Translations under genes and position numbers: made by a program
Shown: positions 53,664 to 62,127 of the stretch, in pieces
Layout: every line of letters begins with the position of its first letter
Position numbering within the stretch: the stretch's first letter is position 1
Assembly: GCF_023072615.1 (NCBI RefSeq)
Contig: NZ_JAKNRW010000001.1
Location: 372,001-436,000 of the forward strand
Length of the DNA: 64,000 bases
Direction: 5' to 3'
Source of the DNA: Pseudomonas violetae
GTDB lineage: Bacteria; Pseudomonadota; Gammaproteobacteria; Pseudomonadales; Pseudomonadaceae
Notes under the pieces: model-generated
What the model was told of the DNA's origin: nothing
The model's database searches: none
What the model saw: the letters and a program-made list of their open reading frames with translations, nothing else

Positions 53664-54905
53664 TCAATCGAAACGGGTAGCAGAGAACGGCTGCAGGTCG
53701 ACCGAAGTTGCCTTGTCCTGCACACACTCTGTGATCAGCTTCCCGGTCAGAGCGGCGAAGGTGAGTCCCAGATGCCCATGGCCAAACGCGACCTTTACCC
53801 GCGGGTGTCGAAGCAGTTTACCTATCACTGGCAGCGAGTCTGGTGTCGATGGGCGGCTGCCCACCCAGGTCGACTGGATCTGCGGGGCGCGACCGAGCAT
53901 CGTCGTTGCATGGGTCAGCATGGTGTTGGCATGCGCCTGATTGAGCGGGGCATCCGCGAAGGCAAATTCCGCGCTGCCCGCCAGGCGCACACCTCCTGCC
54001 ATGGGCGTAAGGAAGATCGCCTTATCCAGCCAGCCTACCGGGCGAGTTAGTGATTTTGTTCCTATATTCAGCATCAGGTGGTAACCGCGCTCACTGACTA
54101 GGGGAATTCTCACGCCTAGCAACTGCAGGATCTCCTTGGAAAAGACGCCGGTGCAAACCACTACCTGATCAAACTTGAGCGTGCTGTCGCTCAGACGCAC
54201 CTTCACTTCGCGGGCGCCTGATAGTAAGGTCTGCACCTTGTCACAAAGGATTACCCCGCCGTGCTCGGTAAAATGCCGTGCATAACGACGGCTCAGTTCT
54301 ACCGGGCTGACCGTGAAGCGGGTGTCGGGATAGAACACCCCGCCGGCATAGAAGTCCGCCAAGTCCGGCTCTAAGTCACGTATCTGTCTGGGGTTCAGAA
54401 GCTCAAGGTTGGTGCCTTGTTCCCGACGCTCCTGCAGATCGCCATTGCGCGCACTAGCGAATCCTTCCTCCGTGGCGAAGAGCCCCAGACAACCTTTGGA
54501 CCTGACGAGATCCTGGGTCTGGGTCAGTGACAAGAGCTCCTGATCCGCCTGGGGACTGATATTCTGAAGCGACTTCAGTGCAGCTTTGCCGTATTCGTAC
54601 CTGTCGCGGAAGCAGGCCTTGAAGAACTCCCAGCCATAAGGCATCAGGCTTGGGAGGTAGTTACCCTTCACGGATAAAGGACTTGTCTTGTCAAGCAGCA
54701 TCTCCGGCAGCTTGCGCATTATCGAAAATTTGGTGAACGGTACACGGGCATAATCGGCGAATAGACCGGCATTGCCAAACGATGCGCCCATACCCGGCGC
54801 CTCCTTGTCGATCAGGGTTACCTTGTAACCCGCCTTCTGCAGGCTGAGCGCGGTAGCGAGACCTACAACACCAGCCCCCAATACTCCAATATGTGAATTC
54901 GGCAT
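53664..54905 (-). CDS. FAD-dependent D-amino-acid dehydrogenase (DadA-like)
   Basis: The 413-residue product starts with the dinucleotide-binding motif GVLGAGVVGLATAL at residues 7-20, then IDKEAPGMGASFGNAGLF, typical of DadA-type oxidoreductases. The C-terminal GHGHLGLTFAALTGKLI is the FAD-binding end of the family. Members oxidise D-amino acids to the 2-oxo acid and ammonia via an imine, passing electrons to the respiratory chain. RidA upstream, in the same direction, hydrolyses such imines. The exact substrate is unknown; the divergence from classical DadA is clear. Confidence 0.85.
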   Translation of the reverse strand: MPNSHIGVLGAGVVGLATALSLQKAGYKVTLIDKEAPGMGASFGNAGLFADYARVPFTKFSIMRKLPEMLLDKTSPLSVKGNYLPSLMPYGWEFFKACFRDRYEYGKAALKSLQNISPQADQELLSLTQTQDLVRSKGCLGLFATEEGFASARNGDLQERREQGTNLELLNPRQIRDLEPDLADFYAGGVFYPDTRFTVSPVELSRRYARHFTEHGGVILCDKVQTLLSGAREVKVRLSDSTLKFDQVVVCTGVFSKEILQLLGVRIPLVSERGYHLMLNIGTKSLTRPVGWLDKAIFLTPMAGGVRLAGSAEFAFADAPLNQAHANTMLTHATTMLGRAPQIQSTWVGSRPSTPDSLPVIGKLLRHPRVKVAFGHGHLGLTFAALTGKLITECVQDKATSVDLQPFSATRFD

Positions 54906-54942
54906 ACTCTCTACCTAGTTAAGTCACCACGCCTCGAAAATC

Positions 54943-55290
54943 TTAGGCTTTGGCTGCGATTATCTGGATTTCAACCAACAGTTCAGGTCGTGCCAAACGG
55001 GATTCCACACAGGCTCGAACCGGCGCATTCTCGCGGTCAACCCAGGCATCCCACACTTCATTCATCTGGGCGAACTGGCGGATGTCCGATAGCCAGATAT
55101 TGGCGCTGATCAGGTTGCTTTTGTGGACGCCAGTATCGGCGAGCAACGCATCAATCTGAGCCAGAATCTGACAGGTCTGGCCGGCTACATCTTGCGAAGG
55201 GTCTTTCGCTACTTGGCCTGCGGTCCAGACCAGATTGCCGAAACTCACCAGTTGACTCATTCGCTGGTTGGAATATTGGCGTTGGATCAT
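54943..55290 (-). CDS. ridA: RidA-family enamine/imine deaminase
   Basis: The ATG at 55290 follows AGGAG. The 115-residue product has the RidA/YjgF core: LVSFGNLVWTAGQVA near residues 15-29, SANIWLSDIRQFAQMNEVWDAWV near 62-84, and the catalytic Arg in RACVESRLARPELLVEIQIIA near the end. RidA hydrolyses 2-aminoacrylate and other reactive imines released by amino-acid enzymes. It opens the minus-strand RidA-DadA operon. Confidence 0.9.
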   Translation of the reverse strand: MIQRQYSNQRMSQLVSFGNLVWTAGQVAKDPSQDVAGQTCQILAQIDALLADTGVHKSNLISANIWLSDIRQFAQMNEVWDAWVDRENAPVRACVESRLARPELLVEIQIIAAKA

Positions 55291-55970
55291 CTTTTGTTCT
55301 CCTGTAATCCACTGTTGAGTGCTATGGCCTGCAGCAACTGCAGAGCACTCATTTCCCGATTATCTGTATGTCTCTTTGTACACCCCGAATACAGCTCATC
55401 TAGCAATGACCGTAACCTTTAAGTAGGCCAAGTTAACGAGCAACTTCTTTACTATCCGGACTGCTGCCGTGCTACTAATTAAGATGAAGACTCTTCTAGA
55501 GTTTTCGAATTTAAGACAAAGGAGAATTGGGGGGATACGAGTTACGCGTTGCCGTAGAAACCAAGAATGCACAGCTACGATCACAGCTTTCACATAGATC
55601 CAAGCTCTCCTATTGTTTCTAATCGGTCAATCTCGGTCGTCCAAGACAACACACCGCGAGATGTCCATTATTTATATCAATAAATATAATTGCAAATTCC
55701 AAATTGTTAATAAATCATAAGATTTACTTATGTTTTTATGTGTCGCACGCCTACATTGATCCGCGGAGCTCTCCGTCACAGATCATAAGATTAATTTATG
55801 ATTTCAAACATTTTTTCGAATTGCATCTATGTTCAGGAGGATTAAACTCCTGTGGGAAGGCCACCCAAGAGACCTGCGTTCCAGTTGTTGCACGACTGCG
55901 GATAGCCGTGCTTACAGCGGCCTCGCAATCGAGCCAAGGTCAGCAAAATAAACATAAAAGGTACCTAGGA
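55291..55970. promoter_or_regulatory. Divergent promoter region between ridA and tctB
   Basis: 680 bases of low-GC DNA with no convincing gene. It should hold both promoters and LysR binding sites. AT-rich TAATAAATCATAAGATTTA-like tracts occur near 55705-55730, and a repeated ATCATAAGATT string recurs near 55782. A LysR T-N11-A motif could not be pinned down by eye. Confidence 0.5.
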
Positions 55971-56441
55971 ATGACAATAGACAGAAGAAAAATAGATATA
56001 GCCTTGTCGACACTCTTAATCATCATGTCGATAGTCATCCTGACCAACGACCACTTGGTAGAGGGGGGAGCAGACAGCGATCTTGGTTCGATGTTCCTGC
56101 CCCGTATCGTTGCGGGTCTGATGATTGTCTTCTCCGCGACCATTGCTCTTCAGGCTATTCTGAAGTTAACCAAAGGTGCTAGGACTGATGATGTTGAGCT
56201 GATATCTGCCGACGGCTTCTCCGGCATATTTATATACGTTGGCATATTCATTGCCTATTGGCTCACTGTTCCGTATGTCGGCTTCCTGGTGGCGACTCCG
56301 CTTGTCATGATCGCCGTCGCCTCGCTGCTGGGCGGTCGCAAATGGGTGCCCATCATTGCCGTGTCGGTGATTACGACAGTGGCCATCTATTACGGATCCA
56401 GAGAGTTTCTTCGGGTCTATCTGCCGATTTGGTCGATGTAA
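55971..56441 (+). CDS. tctB: TctB-like small membrane subunit of a tripartite tricarboxylate transporter
   Basis: From the ATG at 55971 (TAGGA upstream) the product has 156 residues with four membrane segments. LPRIVAGLMIVFSATIALQAIL near residues 42-63 and GIFIYVGIFIAYWLTVPYVGFLVATPLVM mark the TctB family (given here as block positions). It sits 14 bases before the TctA gene, the usual order. The upstream frame from 55704 runs through the promoter and is rejected. Confidence 0.82.
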   Translation: MTIDRRKIDIALSTLLIIMSIVILTNDHLVEGGADSDLGSMFLPRIVAGLMIVFSATIALQAILKLTKGARTDDVELISADGFSGIFIYVGIFIAYWLTVPYVGFLVATPLVMIAVASLLGGRKWVPIIAVSVITTVAIYYGSREFLRVYLPIWSM

Positions 56442-56455
56442 GAGGAGATAATTAA

Positions 56456-57982
56456 ATGCTTGAGCATATTCTTGGCGGTTTCTCCTCGGTCTTTGCCGTC
56501 GCCCCGATCATGGGCATCATTGCCGGTGTAGTCATCGGTATCATCTTCGGCGCCATCCCCGGTATTTCCTGCATCATGGCCATCGCCATCATGCTGCCGA
56601 TGACGTTCTACCTTGACCCGATCACCGGCATCATCATTCTGTTGGCGGTTTACAAGGCAGGGATCTACGGCGGATCGATTTCCGCTGTGCTGCTCAATAC
56701 CCCCGGAGCGGCGTCGTCGTTCCTGACTGCGAAGGACGGGCATGCACTGACTAGGGCCGGCAAGGCCGGCAAAGCGCTGGATATGTCGCTGTACGCCTCG
56801 GTAACCGGCGAGATGCTCGCCACCCTGGTATTGATCCTGGTCGCCGCGCCCTTCTCCACGATCGCCTTGCAAGCGGGCCCAATCGAGAAGGTCTTCCTGC
56901 TGCTGTTCGCCTTCACCGTCATCGGCTCCATGGCCGGCGAGTCCATCTCGCGCGGACTGTTGTCCTGCTGCCTAGGCATGCTGTTCGCGATGGTGGGTAT
57001 GTCCTCCATCACCGGTGCATCGCGCTTCACCTTCGATATTCCGGAGTTGATGGGTGGCTTCACTTTCACGCCGATGCTGATCGGTATTTTGGTCATGCCG
57101 GAGGTGATCAACGCTATCCGCCAGCGCAAGGTGCCGCACAGTGCGCTGAAGATCACCAATTCCCCGAATCGGGCTGACAACCGCATCAGCTTCAAGGAGT
57201 ACCGCAGCGTACTCGGCACAATCCTCAAGTCCTCCGCTATTGGTACCTTCATCGGCGCTCTGCCGGGCTTGGGCTCCAGTGCCGCGTCATTTATCGCCTA
57301 CGGCGAGGCCAAGCGCACCTCCAAGAAGCCCGAAGAGTTCGGCAACGGCTCGATTGAAGGAATTGCGGCAGCGGAGTCGGCAAACAACGCGGTATGTGGC
57401 TCCAGCCTGATTCCGATGCTGACCCTGAGCATTCCTGGCGACGATGTGGCCGCGCTGCTGATGGGGGCCTTTCTGATTCATGGTCTGACGCCCGGGCCGA
57501 TGATTTTCTTCGAAAGCACCGAGATCATCTACGCGATTTTCGCTGGTTTCCTGGTAACAGACCTGTTCCTGCTGGGTATCGCGCGCTCAGGCTTTAAATT
57601 CTTTATAAAGGTCGCCTCGTTGCCGCGGTACTACATCTTCCCGTGCGTCACTGTGTTCGCCTTCTTCGGTGCCTACACTGCCGCTCAGAACATGAACGAC
57701 ATTCTGCTGCTGATCGCCTTTACGATCATGGGCTATGGGATGCGGATGATCGGATTGAACCCGGCGGTATTCATCATGGGCTTCATCCTGACTCCGTTCA
57801 TGGAGCAGAACCTGGATCAGGCGCTGTCCATCGTGGGCAGCGAATACCGCCTGCTCTTCGCTTCACCGATCTCCTGGGTATTCATGGCACTGTCCGCGTT
57901 CTTCGTGTTCTCGAGCATGCGTATGAAAAGAAAAACAGCAAAAAACTCAGCGCAGTTACAACGCAAAGCAGCTGACATATGA
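56456..57982 (+). CDS. tctA: TctA-like large membrane subunit
   Basis: The ATG at 56456 follows AGAGGAG. The 508-residue protein has the TctA hallmark GAIPGISCIMAIAIMLPMTF near residues 30-49, GIYGGSISAVLLNTPGAASS near 69-88 and a second GALPGLGSSAASFIAYGEAKR near 266-286. These two conserved substrate-binding loops are characteristic. It forms the channel of a tripartite tricarboxylate transporter (secondary, binding-protein dependent). Confidence 0.92.
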   Translation: MLEHILGGFSSVFAVAPIMGIIAGVVIGIIFGAIPGISCIMAIAIMLPMTFYLDPITGIIILLAVYKAGIYGGSISAVLLNTPGAASSFLTAKDGHALTRAGKAGKALDMSLYASVTGEMLATLVLILVAAPFSTIALQAGPIEKVFLLLFAFTVIGSMAGESISRGLLSCCLGMLFAMVGMSSITGASRFTFDIPELMGGFTFTPMLIGILVMPEVINAIRQRKVPHSALKITNSPNRADNRISFKEYRSVLGTILKSSAIGTFIGALPGLGSSAASFIAYGEAKRTSKKPEEFGNGSIEGIAAAESANNAVCGSSLIPMLTLSIPGDDVAALLMGAFLIHGLTPGPMIFFESTEIIYAIFAGFLVTDLFLLGIARSGFKFFIKVASLPRYYIFPCVTVFAFFGAYTAAQNMNDILLLIAFTIMGYGMRMIGLNPAVFIMGFILTPFMEQNLDQALSIVGSEYRLLFASPISWVFMALSAFFVFSSMRMKRKTAKNSAQLQRKAADI

Positions 57983-58066
57983 GCACAACCTACCGCACCA
58001 CGTGGGCGCTGAGTAAAACCAAACTAGCGCAAGACAATGACAAAAACAAACCTAGGTAAATAACCC

Positions 58067-59008
58067 ATGAAGAGCTTCAAGAAGACCCTGGCAACGCTTG
58101 CCGCAGCCCTGACTGTAGCTTCCGGCTCAGTGCTTGCTGCGTACCCAGAGAAGCCTATCAACGTCATCGTTCCCTGGGATGCAGGTGGCGACTCCGACCT
58201 GACCACTCGGATCTGGGCTGATGCAATGGAGAAAGAGTTGGGTGTTCCGTTCGTGGTCATCAACAAGACCGGCGGCAACGGCATCATCGGCACGATGTTC
58301 GTAGCGAAGGCCAAAAGTGACGGCTACACGCTGATCAACGCGGGTCTGAGCAATATGTTCGTAACACCGAACTTCAGCAAGACTCCATATAACCTCGAGA
58401 GCTTTACTCCTGTGTTGAAGATCACCTCTGCACCGCTGGGCATCGTGGTTGCGAAGGACAGTCCTTACAAGACCTTCGATGAGTTCGTTGCCGGCGCGCA
58501 GAGCAAAACCCTGACCATGGGTTCTTGGGGAGCGTCCTCCTCGGGCACCGTACTGGGGAACATAATTGCCACTCAGGCCGGCTACGCGCCCAAATACGTG
58601 CATGGGCAGAGTACTGCTGAATCCATGGTTTCCGTTGTGGGTGGACACATCGACTCCGCCATCGCCTTCCCTCCGGCATTTTCTCCGCATGTAAAGGCCG
58701 ATCGGGCGCGGGTATTGGTAATGAATCAGAAGATGGATACTTTCCCCGGCGTTCCGACCTTTGCTGACTACGGCATCAAAGGCAACTTCGAGGCTTGGTC
58801 GGCTATCTTCGCCCCCAAGGGTGTGCCGGATGAGGTCGTCGAGAAGCTCGTTGAGGCAAGCGCCAAGGTCATGCAGGATCCCAAGGTGCTCGAGGCATTC
58901 AATAACATGGGTACCGTCGTGGATTTCCGCCATGGCCCGGACTGGATTGCCGATATGAAAGGGACGTACAGCTTGATGAAAGACGAGGCTGACAAGGCCA
59001 GGAAGTAA
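58067..59008 (+). CDS. tctC: TctC/Bug-family periplasmic solute-binding protein
   Basis: The 313-residue protein has a signal peptide (MKSFKKTLATLAAALTVASGSVLA, cleavage near residue 24), then YPEKPINVIVPWDAGGDSD, the Bug-family start where the loop normally reads PGGGTD and binds a carboxylate. The interior (NGIIGTMFVAKAKSDGYTLI) also matches. It captures the substrate in the periplasm for TctBA. Order B-A-C differs from the classical C-B-A. Confidence 0.9.
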   Translation: MKSFKKTLATLAAALTVASGSVLAAYPEKPINVIVPWDAGGDSDLTTRIWADAMEKELGVPFVVINKTGGNGIIGTMFVAKAKSDGYTLINAGLSNMFVTPNFSKTPYNLESFTPVLKITSAPLGIVVAKDSPYKTFDEFVAGAQSKTLTMGSWGASSSGTVLGNIIATQAGYAPKYVHGQSTAESMVSVVGGHIDSAIAFPPAFSPHVKADRARVLVMNQKMDTFPGVPTFADYGIKGNFEAWSAIFAPKGVPDEVVEKLVEASAKVMQDPKVLEAFNNMGTVVDFRHGPDWIADMKGTYSLMKDEADKARK

Positions 59009-59035
59009 CGCCCCCCCCACCTACCTGATCCCAGT

Positions 59036-59090
59036 AATAAGGGCGATGTTGTCCACTTAAAAATACGTGGGCACTATCGCCCTTATCATC
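59036..59090. terminator. Long hairpin after tctC
   Basis: ATAAGGGCGAT and ATCGCCCTTAT form the outer stem, with GTCCAC/GTGGGC inside, around TTAAAAATAC. It closes the TctBAC operon. The length suggests either a terminator or the inverted end of an IS. Confidence 0.6.
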
Positions 59091-59100
59091 AGGATTGCTA

Positions 59101-59200
59101 TGCGCCAAAGAACCTCTTATCCCAAATCCTTTAAAGCACAGATTGTTCAGGAGTGCCTGCAACCTGGTGTGTCGATGGCCAGCGTAGCCGCGTCGTGCCA
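59101..59200 (+). pseudogene. IS66-family TnpA N-terminal relic
   Basis: From ATG 59101: MRQRTSYPKSFKAQIVQECLQPG, then MASVAASC, matching the N-terminus of IS66-type TnpA. The similarity ends at about 59198, where a different sequence begins. Confidence 0.7.
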
Positions 59201-59410
59201 AAGCCCAGTTCCGGATCGGCATCGTACATATCGGCCCTTCCAGCTACGCTGCTGGACCATGCGCTGGACCAAAGGTCCGACGTGCGAAAGCAGTTCGGTT
59301 TCATTCGCCGCCGCATGCACAACTTTCCTTAGTTCTGTGACAAAACTCTGCATATCGTCCGTTTGCGGTGCCATCTTCAACTTCCCCTTTTGGTCGATCC
59401 AGGCAAAGCG
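59200..59410 (-). pseudogene. Truncated cysteine-dioxygenase-like cupin gene
   Basis: A minus-strand frame reads MAPQTDDMQSFVTELRKVV, ELLSHVGPLVQRMVQQRSW, then in another frame MYDADPELGFGTTRL. This resembles the N-terminal part of metal-dependent cysteine-dioxygenase-like cupins. The gene is cut at the IS66 junction near 59200 and frame-broken, so non-functional. Family assignment is by short pattern. Confidence 0.4.
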
Positions 59411-59770
59411 ATTCGCCTGCCACACTGGCCAACGGCCTGCCTCCGAAGAGGCAGGCCGGTTTGCCCCGAAGCAATCTCAGTCGCGAGGCTCCTTGGCCAG
59501 CGCTTTAACGAAACCGATCATCAGCAACAGCATGAGGTGGTGGTCAAAGCTCAGCATATGATCACATGCAGATCTAAGAAAGCAGCCAGCAGATTCCTCG
59601 ATGCTCCATCGCAATTCATAGCACAGCACGAAATAATGGGGCGGGTCGCGGGCGGTACCAACCGCCTTAAACCAGCGCTGGACCATAAGCTAGCGCGGTG
59701 TTCATCTTCAGAGGCGGCGCTTACACGATCAGATAAGAAGCGTCGAACTAGCGAAGAAAGAGAACGAGAA

Positions 59771-60163
59771 ATGCTTTCACTCGGCAGAGCTCATATTCTG
59801 ACGAGCGGCGACTTCCTACTGGTTCAAGATTTGGCTAACCATCTGGGTGTCCACGTTGAGCTCCTCAGTACCGCGCTTAAGGAGTGGCAGGCCGACCACC
59901 GAATTTTTTCGATCGATCACGATGGCTTCAGGTCCTTTCCAGTTTATGCGTTCCCATTGCAAGGCGGAGCCAGTCCAACTCCTGAGCTTCGAGATGTGTT
60001 GTCTATTCTCTGTCCCTTGAAAGATGGTTGGGGCATTTCATTTTGGTTTATCTCTCCTAACGGGTGGCTTGGAGGTAAGCGCCCTCAGGATCTCCTTTTC
60101 TCCGAGCCAAACCGCGTAATTTCAGCTGCGCACGACGAAGTAGGCAGTGTGACGCTCGGATAG
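59771..60163 (+). CDS. Orphan RES-Xre-type antitoxin C-terminal protein
   Basis: The ATG at 59771 gives 130 residues. The C-terminal half, DGWGISFWF-x3-NGWLGGKRPQDLLFSEP, is clearly homologous to the antitoxin encoded at 26111. No RES toxin follows. The N-terminal part differs and the gene is half the length of the full antitoxin. It could be a truncated relic or a solitary antitoxin able to neutralise RES toxins encoded elsewhere. Confidence 0.65.
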   Translation: MLSLGRAHILTSGDFLLVQDLANHLGVHVELLSTALKEWQADHRIFSIDHDGFRSFPVYAFPLQGGASPTPELRDVLSILCPLKDGWGISFWFISPNGWLGGKRPQDLLFSEPNRVISAAHDEVGSVTLG

Positions 60164-60210
60164 TACGCGACTGGCAGCTACGGGTCGAAAGCAGCCTTTT
60201 GTCACTGGCA

Positions 60211-60224
60211 GCTTTTGGCCGGTT
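60211..60224. repeat. Third copy of the GCTTTTGGCCGGTT element
   Basis: The 14 bases match the arm of the palindrome at 44281 exactly. It lies near the right end of the cargo. Confidence 0.65.
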
Positions 60225-60295
60225 GCAGTCCTTCAGTGCTTGGCTGACGCGCTCCCCCTGAGTGGCACCCGCTGACACCCATCAACTGCAAACAG

Positions 60296-60388
60296 CTGGT
60301 CAGCGCGAATGCAAATGACTGGTCAAGTCGGATGCAAACGACTGGTCAGTGGCGATGCAATTAGGTGGTCAAGTGAGATGAAATTAAG
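60296..60388 (+). repeat. Four tandem CTGGTCAAGT units, right cargo boundary
   Basis: Four units of 23-24 bases: CTGGTCAGCGCGAATGCAAA, CTGGTCAAGTCGGATGCAAA, CTGGTCAGTGGCGATGCAAT and TGGTCAAGTGAGATGAAAT. Same motif and orientation as at 49945-50014. The spacing fits multiple transposase-binding sites of an IS21-type end, or an iteron array. Backbone features resume immediately after it. Confidence 0.72.
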
Positions 60389-60502
60389 CTCGGGCCCCAG
60401 ATTCCTCCCCCCTTCTCTACGCCCGGACACTGGGGTGCCAACAGCCCGGGCCAACCGGACCGATTCTCTTGATGCGAAGAAGCACTGGGCTGGTGGGCTG
60501 TC

Positions 60503-60544
60503 GGTTCCGGCACGCGCCACAGGCGCTCAGAATTTGATCATCAA
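60503..60544 (+). promoter_or_regulatory. Two-box backbone element before the gene at 60565
   Basis: Box A GGTTCCGGCACG at 60503-60514; box B GATCATCAA at 60536-60544; spacer 21 bases; 62 bases to the ATG. This is the first backbone-type element after the cargo. Confidence 0.72.
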
Positions 60545-60564
60545 CTCTCAGCCCATTGGTGACC

Positions 60565-61128
60565 ATGATGATCTCAGGACAACAGCCGAACCTCAGTACG
60601 CTCTGCGCTGCCTTCGCCGCCCTCCTTAAGGAGTACCGTGGAACGGCCCTGAGGATTAACCCCGATCACGTCGCGGTGCAGCGGGGAGGCACACTACTAA
60701 TTGCTCCGATGAGGGCAGGTAAAGTCGATCTTGGCGCCACGATGGAGTTGGACCCAAACTCTTTGGTGGCCGCTACCGGGGACTGGAGCAAAGAAAGAGC
60801 AGCCGTGACCTTTAAGGCCGTCACCAGCCCTGAATTTGTTGCACTGGATCCTGCAAACCTCTGCGACTTCAACGTCGCTGCCCTTCGTTTCGAATTTGAA
60901 GGTGACAACATCCAGAACCCAACCGTATCGGAGTGCGGACGCTTCGCAGAAAGTCCCGAGTACTACGGCTTCGGTGAACTCCATGGCGGAGACTGGTCGC
61001 TTGGGCTGGATGACGGTGATCGCCTGCAGGTCGATCGGCATTACAAGACGTTCTCGCGCATCGACGCACTGGGCGAAGTCGTCGCCCACGTGACTATCAG
61101 CGCCATCGTTTTCGACTGCGAAAAGTAG
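60565..61128 (+). CDS. Hypothetical protein, 187 aa
   Basis: Starts cluster at 60556, 60565 and 60568; the middle one fits the element spacing. The product is beta-rich (GGTLLIAPMRAGKVDLGATMEL, FKAVTSPEFVAL) with an acidic C-terminus and no recognised family. It looks soluble and cytosolic. Confidence 0.65.
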   Translation: MMISGQQPNLSTLCAAFAALLKEYRGTALRINPDHVAVQRGGTLLIAPMRAGKVDLGATMELDPNSLVAATGDWSKERAAVTFKAVTSPEFVALDPANLCDFNVAALRFEFEGDNIQNPTVSECGRFAESPEYYGFGELHGGDWSLGLDDGDRLQVDRHYKTFSRIDALGEVVAHVTISAIVFDCEK

Positions 61129-61227
61129 GCCGCAACAGCAACCGCGGTTAATGGCATGTTCGACTGCGCTAAGTCGACCGGGCGCCCCAGCGCCCCCTGC
61201 CAATCCCTCAGCAAGGACATCAACACC

Positions 61228-61500
61228 ATGGACACAGCGCTTGATAGCTTGAAGCCTTCGGACATCAGTCGCCTGAAACGACTGGCAGAGCAAGGCAAGG
61301 ATGTTTACCCAACCATGTGCGGCATTGAGATGGAGGGTGAGTTCTGGGGAAAGCTGGTCGATATGCGGAAACTGGAGAAACTTGAGTTGGTGGAGAGGAA
61401 GAATGTTCCTCACGGTCCTGCGCTGGTTCCACACTTCGCGGTGTCTGCAAAAGGACACCAGTTTCTGGCCGCCGCTCCCATACGACAACCCAACGACTAG
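61228..61500 (+). CDS. Hypothetical protein, 90 aa
   Basis: The ATG at 61228 gives a small protein with a winged-helix-like pattern (SDISRLKRLAEQG, KLEKLELVERKNV, FAVSAKGHQFLAA). This resembles small HTH proteins of phages and plasmids. No clear two-box element; a poor GGTTAATGGCATG lies at 61147. Confidence 0.58.
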   Translation: MDTALDSLKPSDISRLKRLAEQGKDVYPTMCGIEMEGEFWGKLVDMRKLEKLELVERKNVPHGPALVPHFAVSAKGHQFLAAAPIRQPND

Positions 61501-61521
61501 CCGTTGCGGCTCGCCCCCTCC

Positions 61522-61547
61522 AAAGTCCGCCAATGAGCGGACTTTTT
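61522..61547 (+). terminator. Rho-independent terminator
   Basis: AAAGTCCGC and GCGGACTTTTT, 22 bases past the stop at 61500. Confidence 0.88.
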
Positions 61548-61631
61548 CCTTGCTAAGTGCTTGATTCGCACCCCGCTCGACAGTGTCGTGACGCCAAGCT
61601 GAGGGCTAAACCACAAAACGAGAAGCCCTTA

Positions 61632-61838
61632 ATGAATAATTCCCACAATACTCTCTGCCCACTGATCAATCGTCGCGTCAGGCTCACGCCGGCGACTGAC
61701 GGGCTGGCATCAGGGATCGGTTGTTCTGGATACCAGGCTCAATATTCGGTCGCCTGCAGCGACGAGGATGAATGCTCGAGATCTGGGGAACCAACGTGTC
61801 GACGCCGCTTGCTAGCTCGGAGGATGAACGGAGAGTGA
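61632..61838 (+). CDS. Possible small Cys-rich protein, 68 aa
   Basis: The ATG at 61632 has no strong ribosome site. Five Cys residues occur in the 68 residues (TLCPL, GCSGY, ACSDEDEC, TCRRR). The lack of family resemblance and the Arg-rich end make it uncertain. Confidence 0.35.
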   Translation: MNNSHNTLCPLINRRVRLTPATDGLASGIGCSGYQAQYSVACSDEDECSRSGEPTCRRRLLARRMNGE

Positions 61839-61986
61839 TTTTCAGCTAAGGGCAAGCCGGATTTCCTGCCGGGTGGGGCGGATGACCAAACCAGGTTTCC
61901 ACCCCCCAGCCACGGCACGGTCCCCGGCTGCAGATTCAACTCAACGACAACCTGGGCATCGCGTCTCAACGGGGAGACTTATTTGA

Positions 61987-62127
61987 TCAGACGCTGCCGG
62001 TGCCAAAGGCGTAGCGAAACAGCGTGGCCATGATCTCTGCGCGGCGCTCTGTGGCACAGTCCGGACAGATACCCTCCAGCCTCAGATGGGCCAACCAGGT
62101 CATCACGTGTTCATTGCGCTTGTTCAT
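61987..62127 (-). CDS. Small CPDC protein, 46 aa
   Basis: AAGG precedes the ATG at 62127, and the start overlaps the end of the preceding gene by 17 bases. The product is short and basic with a CPDC pair near residue 21-24. Coupled translation supports it. Confidence 0.48.
   Translation of the reverse strand: MNKRNEHVMTWLAHLRLEGICPDCATERRAEIMATLFRYAFGTGSV

Noticed and set aside
55396..55593. 65-codon minus frame in the ridA-tctB gap
   Set aside because: AT-rich promoter region, no support.
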